Shown piece after piece: positions 26,381-36,181 of a stretch of 64,000 bases of DNA. Made by a program: the position numbers and the translations under genes. Position 1 is the first letter of the stretch. Every line of letters starts with the position of its first letter. This DNA is from an uncultured Lachnospiraceae bacterium (lineage in GTDB: Bacteria; Bacillota; Clostridia; Lachnospirales; Lachnospiraceae), in the NCBI GenBank assembly GCA_910579505.1, contig CAJTTZ010000002.1, positions 372,001 through 436,000 on the forward strand. Direction: 5' to 3'. Below the pieces are notes generated by a model, which did not search any database, was not told the DNA's origin, and worked only from the letters and a program-made list of their open reading frames with translations.

Positions 26381-27514
26381 TTAAAACAGTTCCTTCACTG
26401 TGCGGATAATCGCCTCCATCTCCTCATCTGTGTTCTTAATATCGCTCGGCAGACACAATCCCCTCCCGAAAATATCCGCCCCCACGCTGGTACCGTCCTC
26501 ATTGTGGGCGAAAAAGTCACATGACGCAAAAACAGGCTGCATATGCATCGGTTTCCAGATCGGCCTGCACTCTGCATTCAGCTTCTCCTCTAGCGCATCC
26601 ATAACCATATCCGGCGTCACCTTAGAGTCCGCGGCAATCGCCATGCCGGAAAGCCAGTTATTCGCATCCCCCTTCGGGTTCATCGGGTTCATCTGTATCG
26701 CGGGCACATCTGCAAATTCCCTGCAGTACCGCTCGTAAATCGCCTTCTTTTTCGCCTTATGTTCCTCCAGATGCAGAAGCTGCCCCCTTCCGATCCCCGC
26801 CGTCACATTGCTCATACGGTAGTTATAGCCGATCTGTGAATGCTGGTAATGCCTTGCCGGATCCCTTGCCTGCGTCGCCAGAAAAGTTACCTTCTTCGCC
26901 GCCTCCTCATCTGCCGACACAAACATGCCGCCCCCGGAGGTTGTGATAATCTTATTGCCATTGAAAGAATAGATTCCGTATTTTCCAAAAGTACCCGTGT
27001 GCTTTCCCTGATAGGTGCTTCCAAGGGATTCCGCCGCATCCTCTATCACAGGCGTGCCGTGTGCCTCGCAGATCTCCATGATCTCGTCGAGCTTCGCGGG
27101 CGTGCCGTACAGATGCACGCAGATCACAGCCTTGGGATTTGGATACTTTTCGAAAGCCCGCCTAAGCGCCTCCGGGGACATGTTCCACGTGTCCGGCTCC
27201 GCGTCAATAAACACGGGCGTCCCATTTTCATATACAATCGGGTTACAGGACGCAGAAAACGTCAGATCCGATACAAACACCACGTCTCCCTGCTTAACCT
27301 CCAGAAGCCGCAGCGCCATATGAATGGCCGCCGTTCCCGCTGACAGCGCCGCCGCATGGCCGCATCCCGTATATGCCGCCATCTCTTTCTCAAACGCAGT
27401 CACGTTCGGTCCCAGAGGCGCCACCCAGTTCGTGTCGAAAGCCTCCTGCACAAACCTCTGCTCTTCCCCATGCATGGTGGGAGAGGAAAGGTAAATTCTC
27501 TTTTTCTCCATCAT
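26381..27514 (-). CDS. DegT/DnrJ/EryC1/StrS aminotransferase (PglE-like)
   Basis: 377 residues. The PLP Lys is Lys188 in SFNGNKIITTSGGG, with the Asp/Gln-type cofactor residues in IEDAAESLGS. Its start, RIYLSSPTMHGEEQRFVQEAF, and overall form match UDP-4-amino-4,6-dideoxy-GlcNAc transaminases of bacillosamine pathways (PglE, EpsN). It begins directly after the PglF-like dehydratase gene, so the two probably convert UDP-GlcNAc to UDP-4-amino-sugar. No PglD acetyltransferase is adjacent; acetylation or formylation may come from another gene. Confidence 0.92.
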   Translation of the reverse strand: MMEKKRIYLSSPTMHGEEQRFVQEAFDTNWVAPLGPNVTAFEKEMAAYTGCGHAAALSAGTAAIHMALRLLEVKQGDVVFVSDLTFSASCNPIVYENGTPVFIDAEPDTWNMSPEALRRAFEKYPNPKAVICVHLYGTPAKLDEIMEICEAHGTPVIEDAAESLGSTYQGKHTGTFGKYGIYSFNGNKIITTSGGGMFVSADEEAAKKVTFLATQARDPARHYQHSQIGYNYRMSNVTAGIGRGQLLHLEEHKAKKKAIYERYCREFADVPAIQMNPMNPKGDANNWLSGMAIAADSKVTPDMVMDALEEKLNAECRPIWKPMHMQPVFASCDFFAHNEDGTSVGADIFGRGLCLPSDIKNTDEEMEAIIRTVKELF

Positions 27515-29395
27515 TTACACCCCTTTTCTGTCTGTGTAGTGGTACGTCGGTACAATTTTTTTGATTAAAGGTCTGATATCCGAATTTTCTATCTGGCACT
27601 CGTCCTTCAGTTCCTTCAGCTGCATGAAAAATTTATGCTCATCCACTTCAATCGGTTTCCCGATATGAATCATGCGGTTAGCGGTATCTTTCATTCCCTC
27701 CTCGTCCATCAGGAGCTCCTCGTAAAGCTTTTCCCCGGGACGCAGGCCGGTAAACTCAATCTTGATGTCCTCACCCACCCGGTACCCTGACAGTTTGATC
27801 AGGTTCTCCGCAAGAGAGAGGATTTTGACAGGTTCCCCCATATCCAGGACAAAAATCTCACCGCCCCTGGCATACGCCCCCGCCTGCAGTACGAGCGACA
27901 CCGCCTCTGGTATGGTCATAAAATAACGTATGATATCCGGGTGAGTTACCGTAACCGGGCCGCCCGCCGCGATCTGCCTGCGGAAGAGCGGGATTACACT
28001 GCCGTTGCTGCCAAGCACATTGCCGAAGCGCACAGCCACAAACTCCGTCTCATAGTGTTTGTCAAACGTCTGAATGATCATCTCGCAGATGCGCTTGCTG
28101 GCCCCCATGATATTCGTCGGATTCACAGCCTTGTCGGTGGAGATCATAACAAACCGCTGCACACCGCTCATGGCCGCCGCCTGCGCTGTCTTAAAGGTGC
28201 CGAACACATTGTTCTTAATCGCCTCAGTGGGGCTGTCCTCCATCAGCGGCACATGTTTGTGGGCCGCCGCATGATAAACGATATCCGGCCTGTATTTGGA
28301 AAAAATAAAGTTCATTCGGTTGGTGTTTCGCACGGAGGCAATGAGCACCATCAGATTCAGTTCCGGGTATTTCTGTTTCAGTTCCTGCTGCACATCGTAG
28401 ACAGAGTTCTCATAAATATCCACAATCACAAGCTGTTTCGGTCTGTGAGTCGCAATCTGCCTGCAGAGCTCGCTGCCTATGGAACCGCCGCCGCCGGTGA
28501 CAAGCACCACCTTCCCCTGCACATAGCCGAGGATGGAATCCATATCAACGCTGATCGGGTCTCTGCCAAGCAGGTCTTCCAGTTCCACATCACGCAGCTT
28601 ACTGACATTGACCTCGCCGTTTACAAGCTGGTACATGCCCGGAAGGGAACGCAGCTTACAGTTCGTGTCCTTGCATATCTCCAGAATTTCACGGATCTCC
28701 GTCCTTGGAGCGGAAGGCATCGCCACAATGATCTCGTCCACGTCATAGACGTCCGCGCACTCCACAATCTTGTCCCGTCCGCCGACGACTTTGATACCCT
28801 GAATGTATTTTCCCCATTTTCCCTTGTCATCATCAATAATACATTTGATGACCATCGTGGAAAAATTGCTGTTGACAATCTCTTTGATAATCAGGTTTGC
28901 CGCCTCGCCGGCACCGATCACCATAACCGAAATCAGGTTCTTTTTATTCTGCTGTTTATGCTTTAATCCGCGGAAAAACCGATAGGAAAAACGGCTCGCA
29001 AAGATACAGACTACCAGAACCGCCATATAGGCGGGGTAGTAACTTCTCGGCACCGCCCGGGTCGTCACCTTGAAAAACTGCAGGCCGACCCCGTCAGCCA
29101 GCATGGACAACACACAGCCCACAACAATATTCTGCAGCTCAGTCTCACCCGCAAAAGCCCACAAACTGTTGTAGAGACGCATGAAATAGAAAATAGCCAG
29201 AGTCACCAATATATTGATCGGCAGGAAATGTTCAATCGGCTGCATGAAATGTTTCGGAATTTCATCCAGGTGAAAATCGTAACGCCACAAAATCGCCACA
29301 TAGCTTGCCAGAATAATACTGATAATATCGTATATAATCAGGCATGTCCGTCTGTAAAACAGTTTTGCATTAAAAGGTTTTTTGGTCTTTTCCAT
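27515..29395 (-). CDS. Membrane-bound UDP-GlcNAc 4,6-dehydratase (PglF/EpsC-like)
   Basis: 626 residues. Four N-terminal membrane helices are followed by a CoA-binding-like domain (VMVIGAGEAANLI) and a C-terminal SDR domain with VTGGGGSIGSELCRQ and STDKAVNPTNIMGASK, where Met replaces the usual Tyr as in PglF-type dehydratases. It converts UDP-GlcNAc to the 4-keto-6-deoxy sugar. The ATG at 29395 gives the expected N-terminus; a TTG at 29413, overlapping the previous stop, has better-spaced AAGGAAG and may be the true start. The extra 54 codons upstream lie inside the previous gene and look non-native. Confidence 0.93.
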   Translation of the reverse strand: MEKTKKPFNAKLFYRRTCLIIYDIISIILASYVAILWRYDFHLDEIPKHFMQPIEHFLPINILVTLAIFYFMRLYNSLWAFAGETELQNIVVGCVLSMLADGVGLQFFKVTTRAVPRSYYPAYMAVLVVCIFASRFSYRFFRGLKHKQQNKKNLISVMVIGAGEAANLIIKEIVNSNFSTMVIKCIIDDDKGKWGKYIQGIKVVGGRDKIVECADVYDVDEIIVAMPSAPRTEIREILEICKDTNCKLRSLPGMYQLVNGEVNVSKLRDVELEDLLGRDPISVDMDSILGYVQGKVVLVTGGGGSIGSELCRQIATHRPKQLVIVDIYENSVYDVQQELKQKYPELNLMVLIASVRNTNRMNFIFSKYRPDIVYHAAAHKHVPLMEDSPTEAIKNNVFGTFKTAQAAAMSGVQRFVMISTDKAVNPTNIMGASKRICEMIIQTFDKHYETEFVAVRFGNVLGSNGSVIPLFRRQIAAGGPVTVTHPDIIRYFMTIPEAVSLVLQAGAYARGGEIFVLDMGEPVKILSLAENLIKLSGYRVGEDIKIEFTGLRPGEKLYEELLMDEEGMKDTANRMIHIGKPIEVDEHKFFMQLKELKDECQIENSDIRPLIKKIVPTYHYTDRKGV

Positions 29396-29409
29396 ATTGG
29401 TATCCGTTT

Positions 29410-31941
29410 TCAAACTTCTTCCTTTCGTATATCCACAAGCAGCGGTGCTATCACTAGAAGCAGACAGTACGCGATGGGACAGCAGGGATGGAAAATCCAC
29501 TCCGTCAGCCCGGCTACCGCGAAGAGAAGCAGCAGCGCAAGCGGAAACAGCGCGCACTCCCTGTCCTCCCTGTGCCTCCGATAATAGAAAACCGCCTGCA
29601 CAAGCGTTCCGATTCCCAAAAGAAGGAACACGCAGCCCACAAAAATACCGTGGTCATATGCCACCTGTAAGTAAATATTGTGCGCATGGGCAAGATAATT
29701 GCCGTCCGGCTCCATAACTCCCATATCGTCATGCCCGGTTTTATTCAGTCTCTCATAATAACGCTCAAATATATACAGTCTGCCATTCGTATAAGACTCT
29801 TCTTCCTCGGTCTCTGCCGCGGCAGCCATATCCTCCGCGGAAGCAAGCAGTATCCTGCCCCCCTTTTCAAGGTAAGGGCTTCTGTACTCTGATTCCCCGT
29901 CCGCCTTGCTAAAAAAGAGGAATGCATTCAAACATTTTTCCTGCGGAATACCCAGCACCTTCATCTGGAAAGTCTGGATAAACCGTTCCACTGTAATATA
30001 GTAATAGGAATCCATGTCCCTTCCATGCAGAAGTTCTGAGGGAAATTCCTCAATCTCGTGGGCCCGGATATCGGCAGCCACGGCAGGAACCGTTCTCTGC
30101 GCCGTAAACATCACAGGGAAACTTATGAGAACCGAAAGCGCCATCAGCCCCACTCCCCGCAGAAAACGCCCCCACTTCTCCTTGGGCGAAAACGACTTTC
30201 CAGAAAAGAAAGCCACAGGGATCACCACAACCGCCGTCACAAAGATAGCCAGATAGCCGGTCCTCGACAGGGTAAACAACAGATACATGGCGGATGTTCC
30301 AAGTATCGCCAGTTCCTTATACGTTCCCGCGAGGGAAGGTTTCCGTCCGTAAGCGTCCAGAAACTTGACAAGCGCCGCACACACCACAAGCGCCAGATAT
30401 ACGGCAGAAATCGTCACCGTATGAAAGTGGAAGGGGTAGCGGTAATACCGAAAGTACATATAAGGTCTGTGCAGCAGGCAGTAGCCCACCGTCAGGACAA
30501 AATGCAGCAAAATGCCGTTTACTATATTGTGCAGCAAAACCGTCCGTTTTACGCCGGAAGCCATCCGCAGATAGTAAAGCGTAAAACAGCACACGAGAAA
30601 AATGGGCCATCCCCTCGTATTCCGATAAAGAATCAGCAATGCAAAAAACGCGCCGACAAGAATACCGTATGGTATGGAAATACTTTTGATCCGCCTCGTA
30701 AAAAGCAGTTTCAGTATATTCAAAATAACAAGTCCCGCAAAAACGCCGGCCCAGACTGTCAGCTTCAACGCCTTCAGCTCCAATTCCTGCGGCTGCGCAA
30801 GTCCCGCCTCCACGCTCTTATCAACCAGAGCCGCCAGCGCGTCCCGGTAATACATCGGTGCAATCACCGCAGCCGCCACACCGTAAATCAAGTTGCTCCA
30901 ACATAAGAGTTCCTTTTTCCGATACGTCACAATCAGGGCCAGTGCAAAGAAAATGAGCACCTGCCTGTAAGCCACCGTATGATGTATTTCATACAGCGCG
31001 TTCATATAATTGCAGCATCCCCAGATCGCCCCTGCAAACATAACGGACTGCAAATCATCCTGCCACCTCAGTCGAGCAACCGCAAAAACAGTCCTGTCCG
31101 AGGCAAGCCCGGTCCTGTCATGGTTCACCGCATAGAGCGCCGCCGCTGCAGCAAAGACAACCCCAGTCTCATAAAACAGGATGGAATAGATATCCGTCGT
31201 GAAAAGGCGGCACGGGCCGATTGCCACTGCGGCTGCCACAGCCGCCGCCAGTATAAGCGGATTTAAGGTAAGGCGCATGACCCGCTCCACCGTGAGCAGC
31301 GTGTTCCGCTCAGGGCGCTTCTTATAATAGAGTGTGGTAATGCATGAAACAAGTGCGCCGGTAAAAAGAAATACCGCATACAGGGCAAGTGTCTTTCCCT
31401 TGCGCAGAGGCACCTCGTAGACATAGTCTGCAATCATGCAGCGCTCCGTATCCTCCACATCCCCGTAATAGAGCGCGCCGATATAAATATTGATATGATC
31501 CCCCGTGTTATCGGCATAGGCAACACGAAAAGCGGACTCCACGCCCTGCAGTAAAAAGTAGTAGTCCCGTCCCACTTCCGTATCAATATTTACCTGTACC
31601 CTGAGATAACCGGGAAATGTGTCCATATCCCCGGTATCAATTACCTGCTGCATCAGCGTCTGCATGGAGGCGTCCCGAATGGCAAAATTAAGTTTCTCAC
31701 CTTCCACCCTGTCCGCCAGATAGATTTCTATCTCTTTCAGTCTGTCATACTGGGCAATAAATCTCTGCTGCACCACATAATCCGCGGTAACTTCTTCAGA
31801 AACCACCGACTGCTGCCTGCTGCTTACAGCCTTTACTTCCTCTTTAATCAGGCGAAGCGGCCAGAGAACAAGCGCCGCGCATACCACCAATATCCAGACT
31901 GTGCCGCAAATGGCCTGTTTTTTATTGATAATTCGGTTCAT
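29410..31941 (-). CDS. O-antigen ligase/polymerase-like membrane protein (Wzy/WaaL type)
   Basis: 843 residues. An N-terminal anchor and extracytoplasmic domain (about 30-180, rich in charged residues) precede some twelve membrane helices. Near the C-terminus, YLAHAHNIYLQVAYDHGIFVG is the H..N.YL....G motif of the O-antigen ligase family, and TLSRTGYLA is also typical. It probably polymerises or ligates exported repeat units. It is longer than usual because of the N-terminal domain. AGAGGA precedes the ATG, and a promoter lies at 31992-32020. Confidence 0.83.
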   Translation of the reverse strand: MNRIINKKQAICGTVWILVVCAALVLWPLRLIKEEVKAVSSRQQSVVSEEVTADYVVQQRFIAQYDRLKEIEIYLADRVEGEKLNFAIRDASMQTLMQQVIDTGDMDTFPGYLRVQVNIDTEVGRDYYFLLQGVESAFRVAYADNTGDHINIYIGALYYGDVEDTERCMIADYVYEVPLRKGKTLALYAVFLFTGALVSCITTLYYKKRPERNTLLTVERVMRLTLNPLILAAAVAAAVAIGPCRLFTTDIYSILFYETGVVFAAAAALYAVNHDRTGLASDRTVFAVARLRWQDDLQSVMFAGAIWGCCNYMNALYEIHHTVAYRQVLIFFALALIVTYRKKELLCWSNLIYGVAAAVIAPMYYRDALAALVDKSVEAGLAQPQELELKALKLTVWAGVFAGLVILNILKLLFTRRIKSISIPYGILVGAFFALLILYRNTRGWPIFLVCCFTLYYLRMASGVKRTVLLHNIVNGILLHFVLTVGYCLLHRPYMYFRYYRYPFHFHTVTISAVYLALVVCAALVKFLDAYGRKPSLAGTYKELAILGTSAMYLLFTLSRTGYLAIFVTAVVVIPVAFFSGKSFSPKEKWGRFLRGVGLMALSVLISFPVMFTAQRTVPAVAADIRAHEIEEFPSELLHGRDMDSYYYITVERFIQTFQMKVLGIPQEKCLNAFLFFSKADGESEYRSPYLEKGGRILLASAEDMAAAAETEEEESYTNGRLYIFERYYERLNKTGHDDMGVMEPDGNYLAHAHNIYLQVAYDHGIFVGCVFLLLGIGTLVQAVFYYRRHREDRECALFPLALLLLFAVAGLTEWIFHPCCPIAYCLLLVIAPLLVDIRKEEV

Positions 31942-31991
31942 ATATTTCCTCTTAAATATCTGCAGTGCAGTTCATTGCCTTCACGCAAGTT

Positions 31992-32020
31992 AGTTTACCA
32001 CGTTTGGGATGTTTTTACAA
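31992..32020 (-). promoter_or_regulatory. Promoter before the O-antigen ligase-like gene
   Basis: Minus strand: -35 TTGTAA (32020-32015) overlapping the argC stop, 17-base spacer, extended -10 TGGTAAACT with hexamer at 31997-31992. It would drive the ligase-like, PglF-like, PglE-like and DUF2164-like genes. Confidence 0.55.
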
Positions 32021-32962
32021 ATCAAGACCTTTTGACTCGTCACATCCCAGAATAATATTCATACATTGGATAGCGGCGCCTGACGCGCCTTTTCCCAGAT
32101 TGTCAAACTGGGAGGTCACAACAATCCGCTCCCCGTTCCCTGTCGCATAGATCTTCAGCCCATCCCAGCCGGACAGACCATTTCCTGCCAGAAAGCCGCT
32201 TGCCGCAGTCTCGTCATCCGCGGCGCTCACTTTTATAAACTGTTTGTTCTTATAATAGTCCGCATAATATTGCAGCAGTGATTCCGGCGTCTCCTTCTTT
32301 GCCAGCATATCTGCATACAACTGCACGGAAACCACCATGCCGCTGTAATAGTCGTCGATAATCGGCGAAAACAATGGCGTGCGCGCAAGCCCCGTAATTT
32401 TCTGCATCTCTTTTAAGTGCTTGTGCTGCTGCGTCAGCGCGTATTCCCTTCCCGACGAAAGCTCCTTCGGCCTGTCCGCGCCCTCGTAAAGCGCTATGGC
32501 TTTCTTCCCCGCCCCGCTGTATCCCGAAATCGCGAAACTGCTTACCGGGTAGTCTTTCGGAAGAATCCCTCCTGCGATCAGCGGATAAACAAGCGAGATA
32601 AACCCGGTGGCATAACATCCCGGAACCGCTATTCTGCTGCCCTGCCTAATGGCGGCTTCATGTGCTTCCGACAATTCCGGGAACCCATATGCCCACCCTT
32701 CTTGTGTCCGGTGCGCCGTGGACGTATCAATAATTACCACATTTTCATCCTCCGCCAGTGCGACGGATTCTCTAGCCGCCTCATCCGGCAGGCATAGGAA
32801 AGTGATATCTGACTCGTGAATCAGTCTCTTTCTTTCCGCCGGGTCTTTTCTCAGTTCCGGGCTGATATGCAGCAGTTCTATATCGTCACGTTTCTCAAAA
32901 CGCTCGTTGATCCGCAGTCCTGTCGTTCCTTCACTTCCGTCGATAAACACCTTTGTCTTCAT
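32015..32962 (-). CDS. argC: N-acetyl-gamma-glutamyl-phosphate reductase, type 2
   Basis: 315 residues, the short ArgC2 form. KVFIDGSEGTTGLRI is the NADP-binding start and VPGCYATGF holds the catalytic Cys; ISGYSGAGKKA is also conserved. It reduces N-acetylglutamyl phosphate to the semialdehyde in arginine synthesis. The ATG at 32962 fits the family start; one 24 bases earlier has no site. No other arg gene is present and it has its own promoter, so it may be a resident housekeeping gene enclosed by glycan genes. Confidence 0.93.
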   Translation of the reverse strand: MKTKVFIDGSEGTTGLRINERFEKRDDIELLHISPELRKDPAERKRLIHESDITFLCLPDEAARESVALAEDENVVIIDTSTAHRTQEGWAYGFPELSEAHEAAIRQGSRIAVPGCYATGFISLVYPLIAGGILPKDYPVSSFAISGYSGAGKKAIALYEGADRPKELSSGREYALTQQHKHLKEMQKITGLARTPLFSPIIDDYYSGMVVSVQLYADMLAKKETPESLLQYYADYYKNKQFIKVSAADDETAASGFLAGNGLSGWDGLKIYATGNGERIVVTSQFDNLGKGASGAAIQCMNIILGCDESKGLDL

Positions 32963-33001
32963 AAACAATAAATTCGTCCTTTCCATTATTCATTTCAGTA
33001 A

Positions 33002-33030
33002 ATTGTACACCGTTTCTCACTGCGTATCAA
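33002..33030 (-). promoter_or_regulatory. Promoter of argC
   Basis: Minus strand: -35 TTGATA (33030-33025) inside the end of the DUF6020-like gene, 17-base spacer, -10 TACAAT (33007-33002). The leader to the argC ATG is about 35 bases. Confidence 0.55.
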
Positions 33031-34684
33031 TATTTTTTGCATCCCCGCCAAAGCCCATCTTCGCGACGGCGAAAAACAGCGGCAGGCAGTACCAGAAAAA
33101 CAGCACATACCGGGGCAGATACGTGGGCCCGAGCAGCACCGTCAGCCATATGAGAAAAATCGGTAGAAAAGGATACAGCAATTCATACCGTCTGTTATTT
33201 AACAGCCAGGCAAACAGGAACGCATACAGCCAGAACATGGCGCCCGGAGAAAACAGCCAGGAAATAACGGGTATCTTCTCCTTCCAGACTTCCAGGGACA
33301 GCTTGCGGTACACCTCGTCAAGCCATGGAATCTTGCTCTCCCTGACGCCCGGCTGCTCCACCTCGTAACCGAAATAGGAATTATCTTTATAAGTAAAGGT
33401 AAAAACCGTATTTCCCCCGTAAACGTTGATCACCGTGTCAGGATACCAGAATCCGTATGAGGTCATCCACCATGCGTTCAGATAAATCAACGGTTTTTTC
33501 ATGCCGACGCGCAGCCAGAGTCTCGCGTATCTCCCCTTGTCCCGCGCAAAAGCCCCGTTGTCAAAACGGTATTTCACCGGGTCGGAAAGCCGCGGCGTAT
33601 ACAGGGAAAGCGCCTCCTCTTCCAGCACTTCATGGAGTATTTCCACGTCCTCCCCGGAAAACGCCTCCGGCGCATACTTATAGGTTCTGGCGAGCTGCTG
33701 GATCGGTACGGTCAGAAGCTCCTGATACTCGGAGTCGTCCGCATGGAGCGCCAGTTTCAACCCGCCGTTTACGAAAAGACATCCCGCCACCGCGCAGACC
33801 GCCAGAAAAAGCAGCCGTCCACGCCTCCTTTTTTGTACAAGAAGCAGTAAGGGAATCATTACCACAAAAGCATAAAATCCGTTGTTGCGAAGAAGCATCA
33901 GCCCCGTCCCTGCAAGCACAAAGAGAATCTGCCATCCCTTTTTCTCAAAAAAAGCCTCCTCCATTCCCATCTCCAGAAGACAGACGAGCAAAAGCAGCAG
34001 AGCAAGCGTAAACAGCGCGTCCTTTGCGGAGCAGAGGGTAAACATCACCACCGTGGGAAACAGCCCCAGCCAGACAATACCGGCCAGCCGTATAAAACGG
34101 GACACCTTTTTTTTGCGAAGATATGAGAAAAGAAAGGTGAAAACGCCCGCCGCCACAGCCATCTGAAAAACCGTATAGCAGGCGATGCCCAGATTATAGG
34201 AATCCGTCAATTTATGGACGCCGCAGATCACGCCGCCCAAAAGCAGTACATGCACAAGCGGATGGTGGGTGGAAAATGTCCGCGTCGCCACCTGTATATA
34301 TTCGTCCTGCGCATCATATACGAAAAAGCCCGGGTATACTGCCAAAAACACGGGAAGCCAGCACAGAATCAGAAAAAGAAAGGAAAGGACGTCCGCGTAC
34401 CCGTCCGTCCTTTGAATAACATTCGTTATTATTTGAGGAAGTTTCTCGCCCTCCGTCCGCTCCCTCTTCCCCAGCGAATCGAGAAACCGCCACGAAAGCA
34501 GTACAAATCCCGTAAAAATAACGGTAAACGCCGCCAGCTGCAGCCAGAGCGTTATGTCCTTTACGTCCACATTCTCCACGCTGTCCAGCCGCGCTCCAAA
34601 CAGAATTGCCGCCGAAAACAGAAAAGAAAAGACGCCGGCAATCAGAAGGCTCCTGTTTTTAAAACGTTTTTTATCGCTCCTCAT
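33017..34684 (-). CDS. DUF6020-like polytopic membrane protein, putative GT-C glycosyltransferase
   Basis: 555 residues, paralogous in outline to the protein at 6630-8402: YPGFFVYDAQDEYIQ in the first loop, CSAKDALFTLAL mid-protein, and a C-terminal loop with a YARLWLRVGMKKPLIYLNA segment like YAKLWLDVGLRNPMLYLEA in the other. It has about eleven helices. It overlaps the GtrB-like gene by 14 bases, so it may use the polyprenyl-phosphate sugar made by that enzyme. Several close starts are possible (34684, 34693, GTG 34699); none has a strong site. Confidence 0.75.
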   Translation of the reverse strand: MRSDKKRFKNRSLLIAGVFSFLFSAAILFGARLDSVENVDVKDITLWLQLAAFTVIFTGFVLLSWRFLDSLGKRERTEGEKLPQIITNVIQRTDGYADVLSFLFLILCWLPVFLAVYPGFFVYDAQDEYIQVATRTFSTHHPLVHVLLLGGVICGVHKLTDSYNLGIACYTVFQMAVAAGVFTFLFSYLRKKKVSRFIRLAGIVWLGLFPTVVMFTLCSAKDALFTLALLLLLVCLLEMGMEEAFFEKKGWQILFVLAGTGLMLLRNNGFYAFVVMIPLLLLVQKRRRGRLLFLAVCAVAGCLFVNGGLKLALHADDSEYQELLTVPIQQLARTYKYAPEAFSGEDVEILHEVLEEEALSLYTPRLSDPVKYRFDNGAFARDKGRYARLWLRVGMKKPLIYLNAWWMTSYGFWYPDTVINVYGGNTVFTFTYKDNSYFGYEVEQPGVRESKIPWLDEVYRKLSLEVWKEKIPVISWLFSPGAMFWLYAFLFAWLLNNRRYELLYPFLPIFLIWLTVLLGPTYLPRYVLFFWYCLPLFFAVAKMGFGGDAKNIDTQ

Positions 34685-35615
34685 CTCTTGCATCCACACT
34701 CTCTCTGACTACATACTGCGGGGAATTGTTCATGGAAATATAAATCCGTCCGATATATTCCCCAATAATCCCCAGCATCAGAAGAATCAACCCGCAAAAA
34801 AATACAATGGAAGCCATCAGCGCGCTGAAACCGACCGGGACGGCCGGATTCAGAAATTTCTTTACCACGGTGAATATCCCGTAAAGAAATCCGGCACAGG
34901 CGGAAAGCACGCCGATTACCGTGGCTATTCTCAGAGGTTTTACGCTGAAAGCAGTGAATCCGTTGAACCACAGCCCCAGAAGCTTTCCCATCGTATAACC
35001 CGAAGTCCCGATCTCCCGCTCCCTGTGGGTCACTTCCACGTTAGCGATCTTTTTCGTGGCGCGAAGCACCAGTCCGATCACATAGGGATAGGGATTCTCA
35101 TAACGGACAAGCTCCTGTACAATAAACCTTTTCATGGCAAAGTAACTGGAAATATAGAGCTCCTTCGGTTTGCCGAGCATAATCCGGGTCATCCGCTCAT
35201 TTACCATACTGCCGAAGTTGCGAAAGAAGCTGTGCTGTTTATGCGTATATTTCGCATAGACCACATCGTAGCCCTCCTCCAGCTTATCGAGCAGTTTCCC
35301 AACCTCATCCGCAGGCGTCTGCCCGTCGTCGTCCAGGCAGACCACCACATCACCGCGCACATGGCGAAATCCTGCCATCAGCGCCGCATGCTGTCCAAAA
35401 TTCCTCGCAAGGTTCACGCCGCAAATGTCTCCCCGGTCCGCGCACAGTCTGCGGATCACATCAAAAGTATCATCCGGCGAAGCGTCGTTGACAAGCACAA
35501 TCTCATACGCATACCCGGATAATTCCTTCATCGTCGCATCAATTTCTTCCACCACCCTGCCAATCGTCTGTGCCGACCGATAGCAGGGAATCACAAAACT
35601 GACCATCTGCTTCAT
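34671..35615 (-). CDS. Polyprenyl-phosphate glycosyltransferase (GtrB/ArnC-like GT2)
   Basis: 314 residues. A GT2 catalytic domain (VSFVIPCYRSAQTIG, VNDASPDDT, CLDDDGQTP, about 1-215) is followed by two C-terminal membrane helices (about 230-290) ending in GEYIGRIYI, the layout of GtrB/DPM1/ArnC. It moves a sugar from UDP or TDP to undecaprenyl phosphate on the inner face. The ATG at 35615 has GGAGAA upstream and overlaps the acetyltransferase stop by 4 bases. Its GtrA partner may be the protein at 44071-44526. Confidence 0.92.
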   Translation of the reverse strand: MKQMVSFVIPCYRSAQTIGRVVEEIDATMKELSGYAYEIVLVNDASPDDTFDVIRRLCADRGDICGVNLARNFGQHAALMAGFRHVRGDVVVCLDDDGQTPADEVGKLLDKLEEGYDVVYAKYTHKQHSFFRNFGSMVNERMTRIMLGKPKELYISSYFAMKRFIVQELVRYENPYPYVIGLVLRATKKIANVEVTHREREIGTSGYTMGKLLGLWFNGFTAFSVKPLRIATVIGVLSACAGFLYGIFTVVKKFLNPAVPVGFSALMASIVFFCGLILLMLGIIGEYIGRIYISMNNSPQYVVRESVDARDEER

Positions 35616-36181
35616 CTGTTCTCCATTCTGAGGCGTTTTGCACTCTCCCACGCGCCTCGCTCTGTCTCCATAAAGAAAACTTCTCTTTTCCCCTGTTCCA
35701 AATCGACGGTTTCGCGTCTTTCCTCTATCATATGGAAGCCTGCCTTCTCATAGCTTTTCCTCGCCGCTGTATTGTCCTCCAAAAAGCGCAGAAAAATTTT
35801 CTTTAATCCAAGTTCCTCAAATCCGAACGCCAGCATCAGCCTCGCCGCCTCCGTCCCGTATCCTCTGCCAAGCGCCTCCTCTTCACCGATAAAAACACCA
35901 TACTCCGCCGTTTCGTTCTCCCTGTCAATATCCCGCAGATAGACGCTTCCGATTTCCCGGTCCTTTGTCTGCAGGCAGTCTTCTCCTGCCGCCACACAAA
36001 TGATAAACTGCGCCACGTGCCCAGGCTCCACCTGCTCCCTGAGCCAGGTCATGTGCCCCTCCTGCGTAAATGGCTTCTGATAAATAAAATTTTTCCTCAC
36101 AAAATCTTTGTTGCGCCAGGCTACTACTCTCGCCGTGTCCGCCGCCGTGATCGGTCTCAGATACACTTTCTCTGCTCTCAT
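35612..36181 (-). CDS. GNAT N-acetyltransferase (PseH/RimJ-like)
   Basis: 189 residues. YLRPITAADTARVVAWRN is a RimJ/PseH-type start, and GRGYGTEAARLML is the acetyl-CoA pyrophosphate loop; NTAARKSYEKAGF completes the GNAT core. In the pseudaminic acid pathway PseH acetylates the 4-amino group made by PseC, and this is the only PseH candidate in the window although it lies about 20 kb from pseB/pseC. The neighbouring rffA-type transaminase is an alternative source of its amino-sugar substrate. It overlaps both neighbours by 4 bases. Confidence 0.85.
   Translation of the reverse strand: MRAEKVYLRPITAADTARVVAWRNKDFVRKNFIYQKPFTQEGHMTWLREQVEPGHVAQFIICVAAGEDCLQTKDREIGSVYLRDIDRENETAEYGVFIGEEEALGRGYGTEAARLMLAFGFEELGLKKIFLRFLEDNTAARKSYEKAGFHMIEERRETVDLEQGKREVFFMETERGAWESAKRLRMENR

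Noticed and set aside
27941..28966. A 341-codon plus-strand frame opposite the PglF-like gene
   Set aside because: It is antisense to a clearly conserved dehydratase and has no recognisable domain; GC-rich third positions on the real strand keep the antisense frame open.
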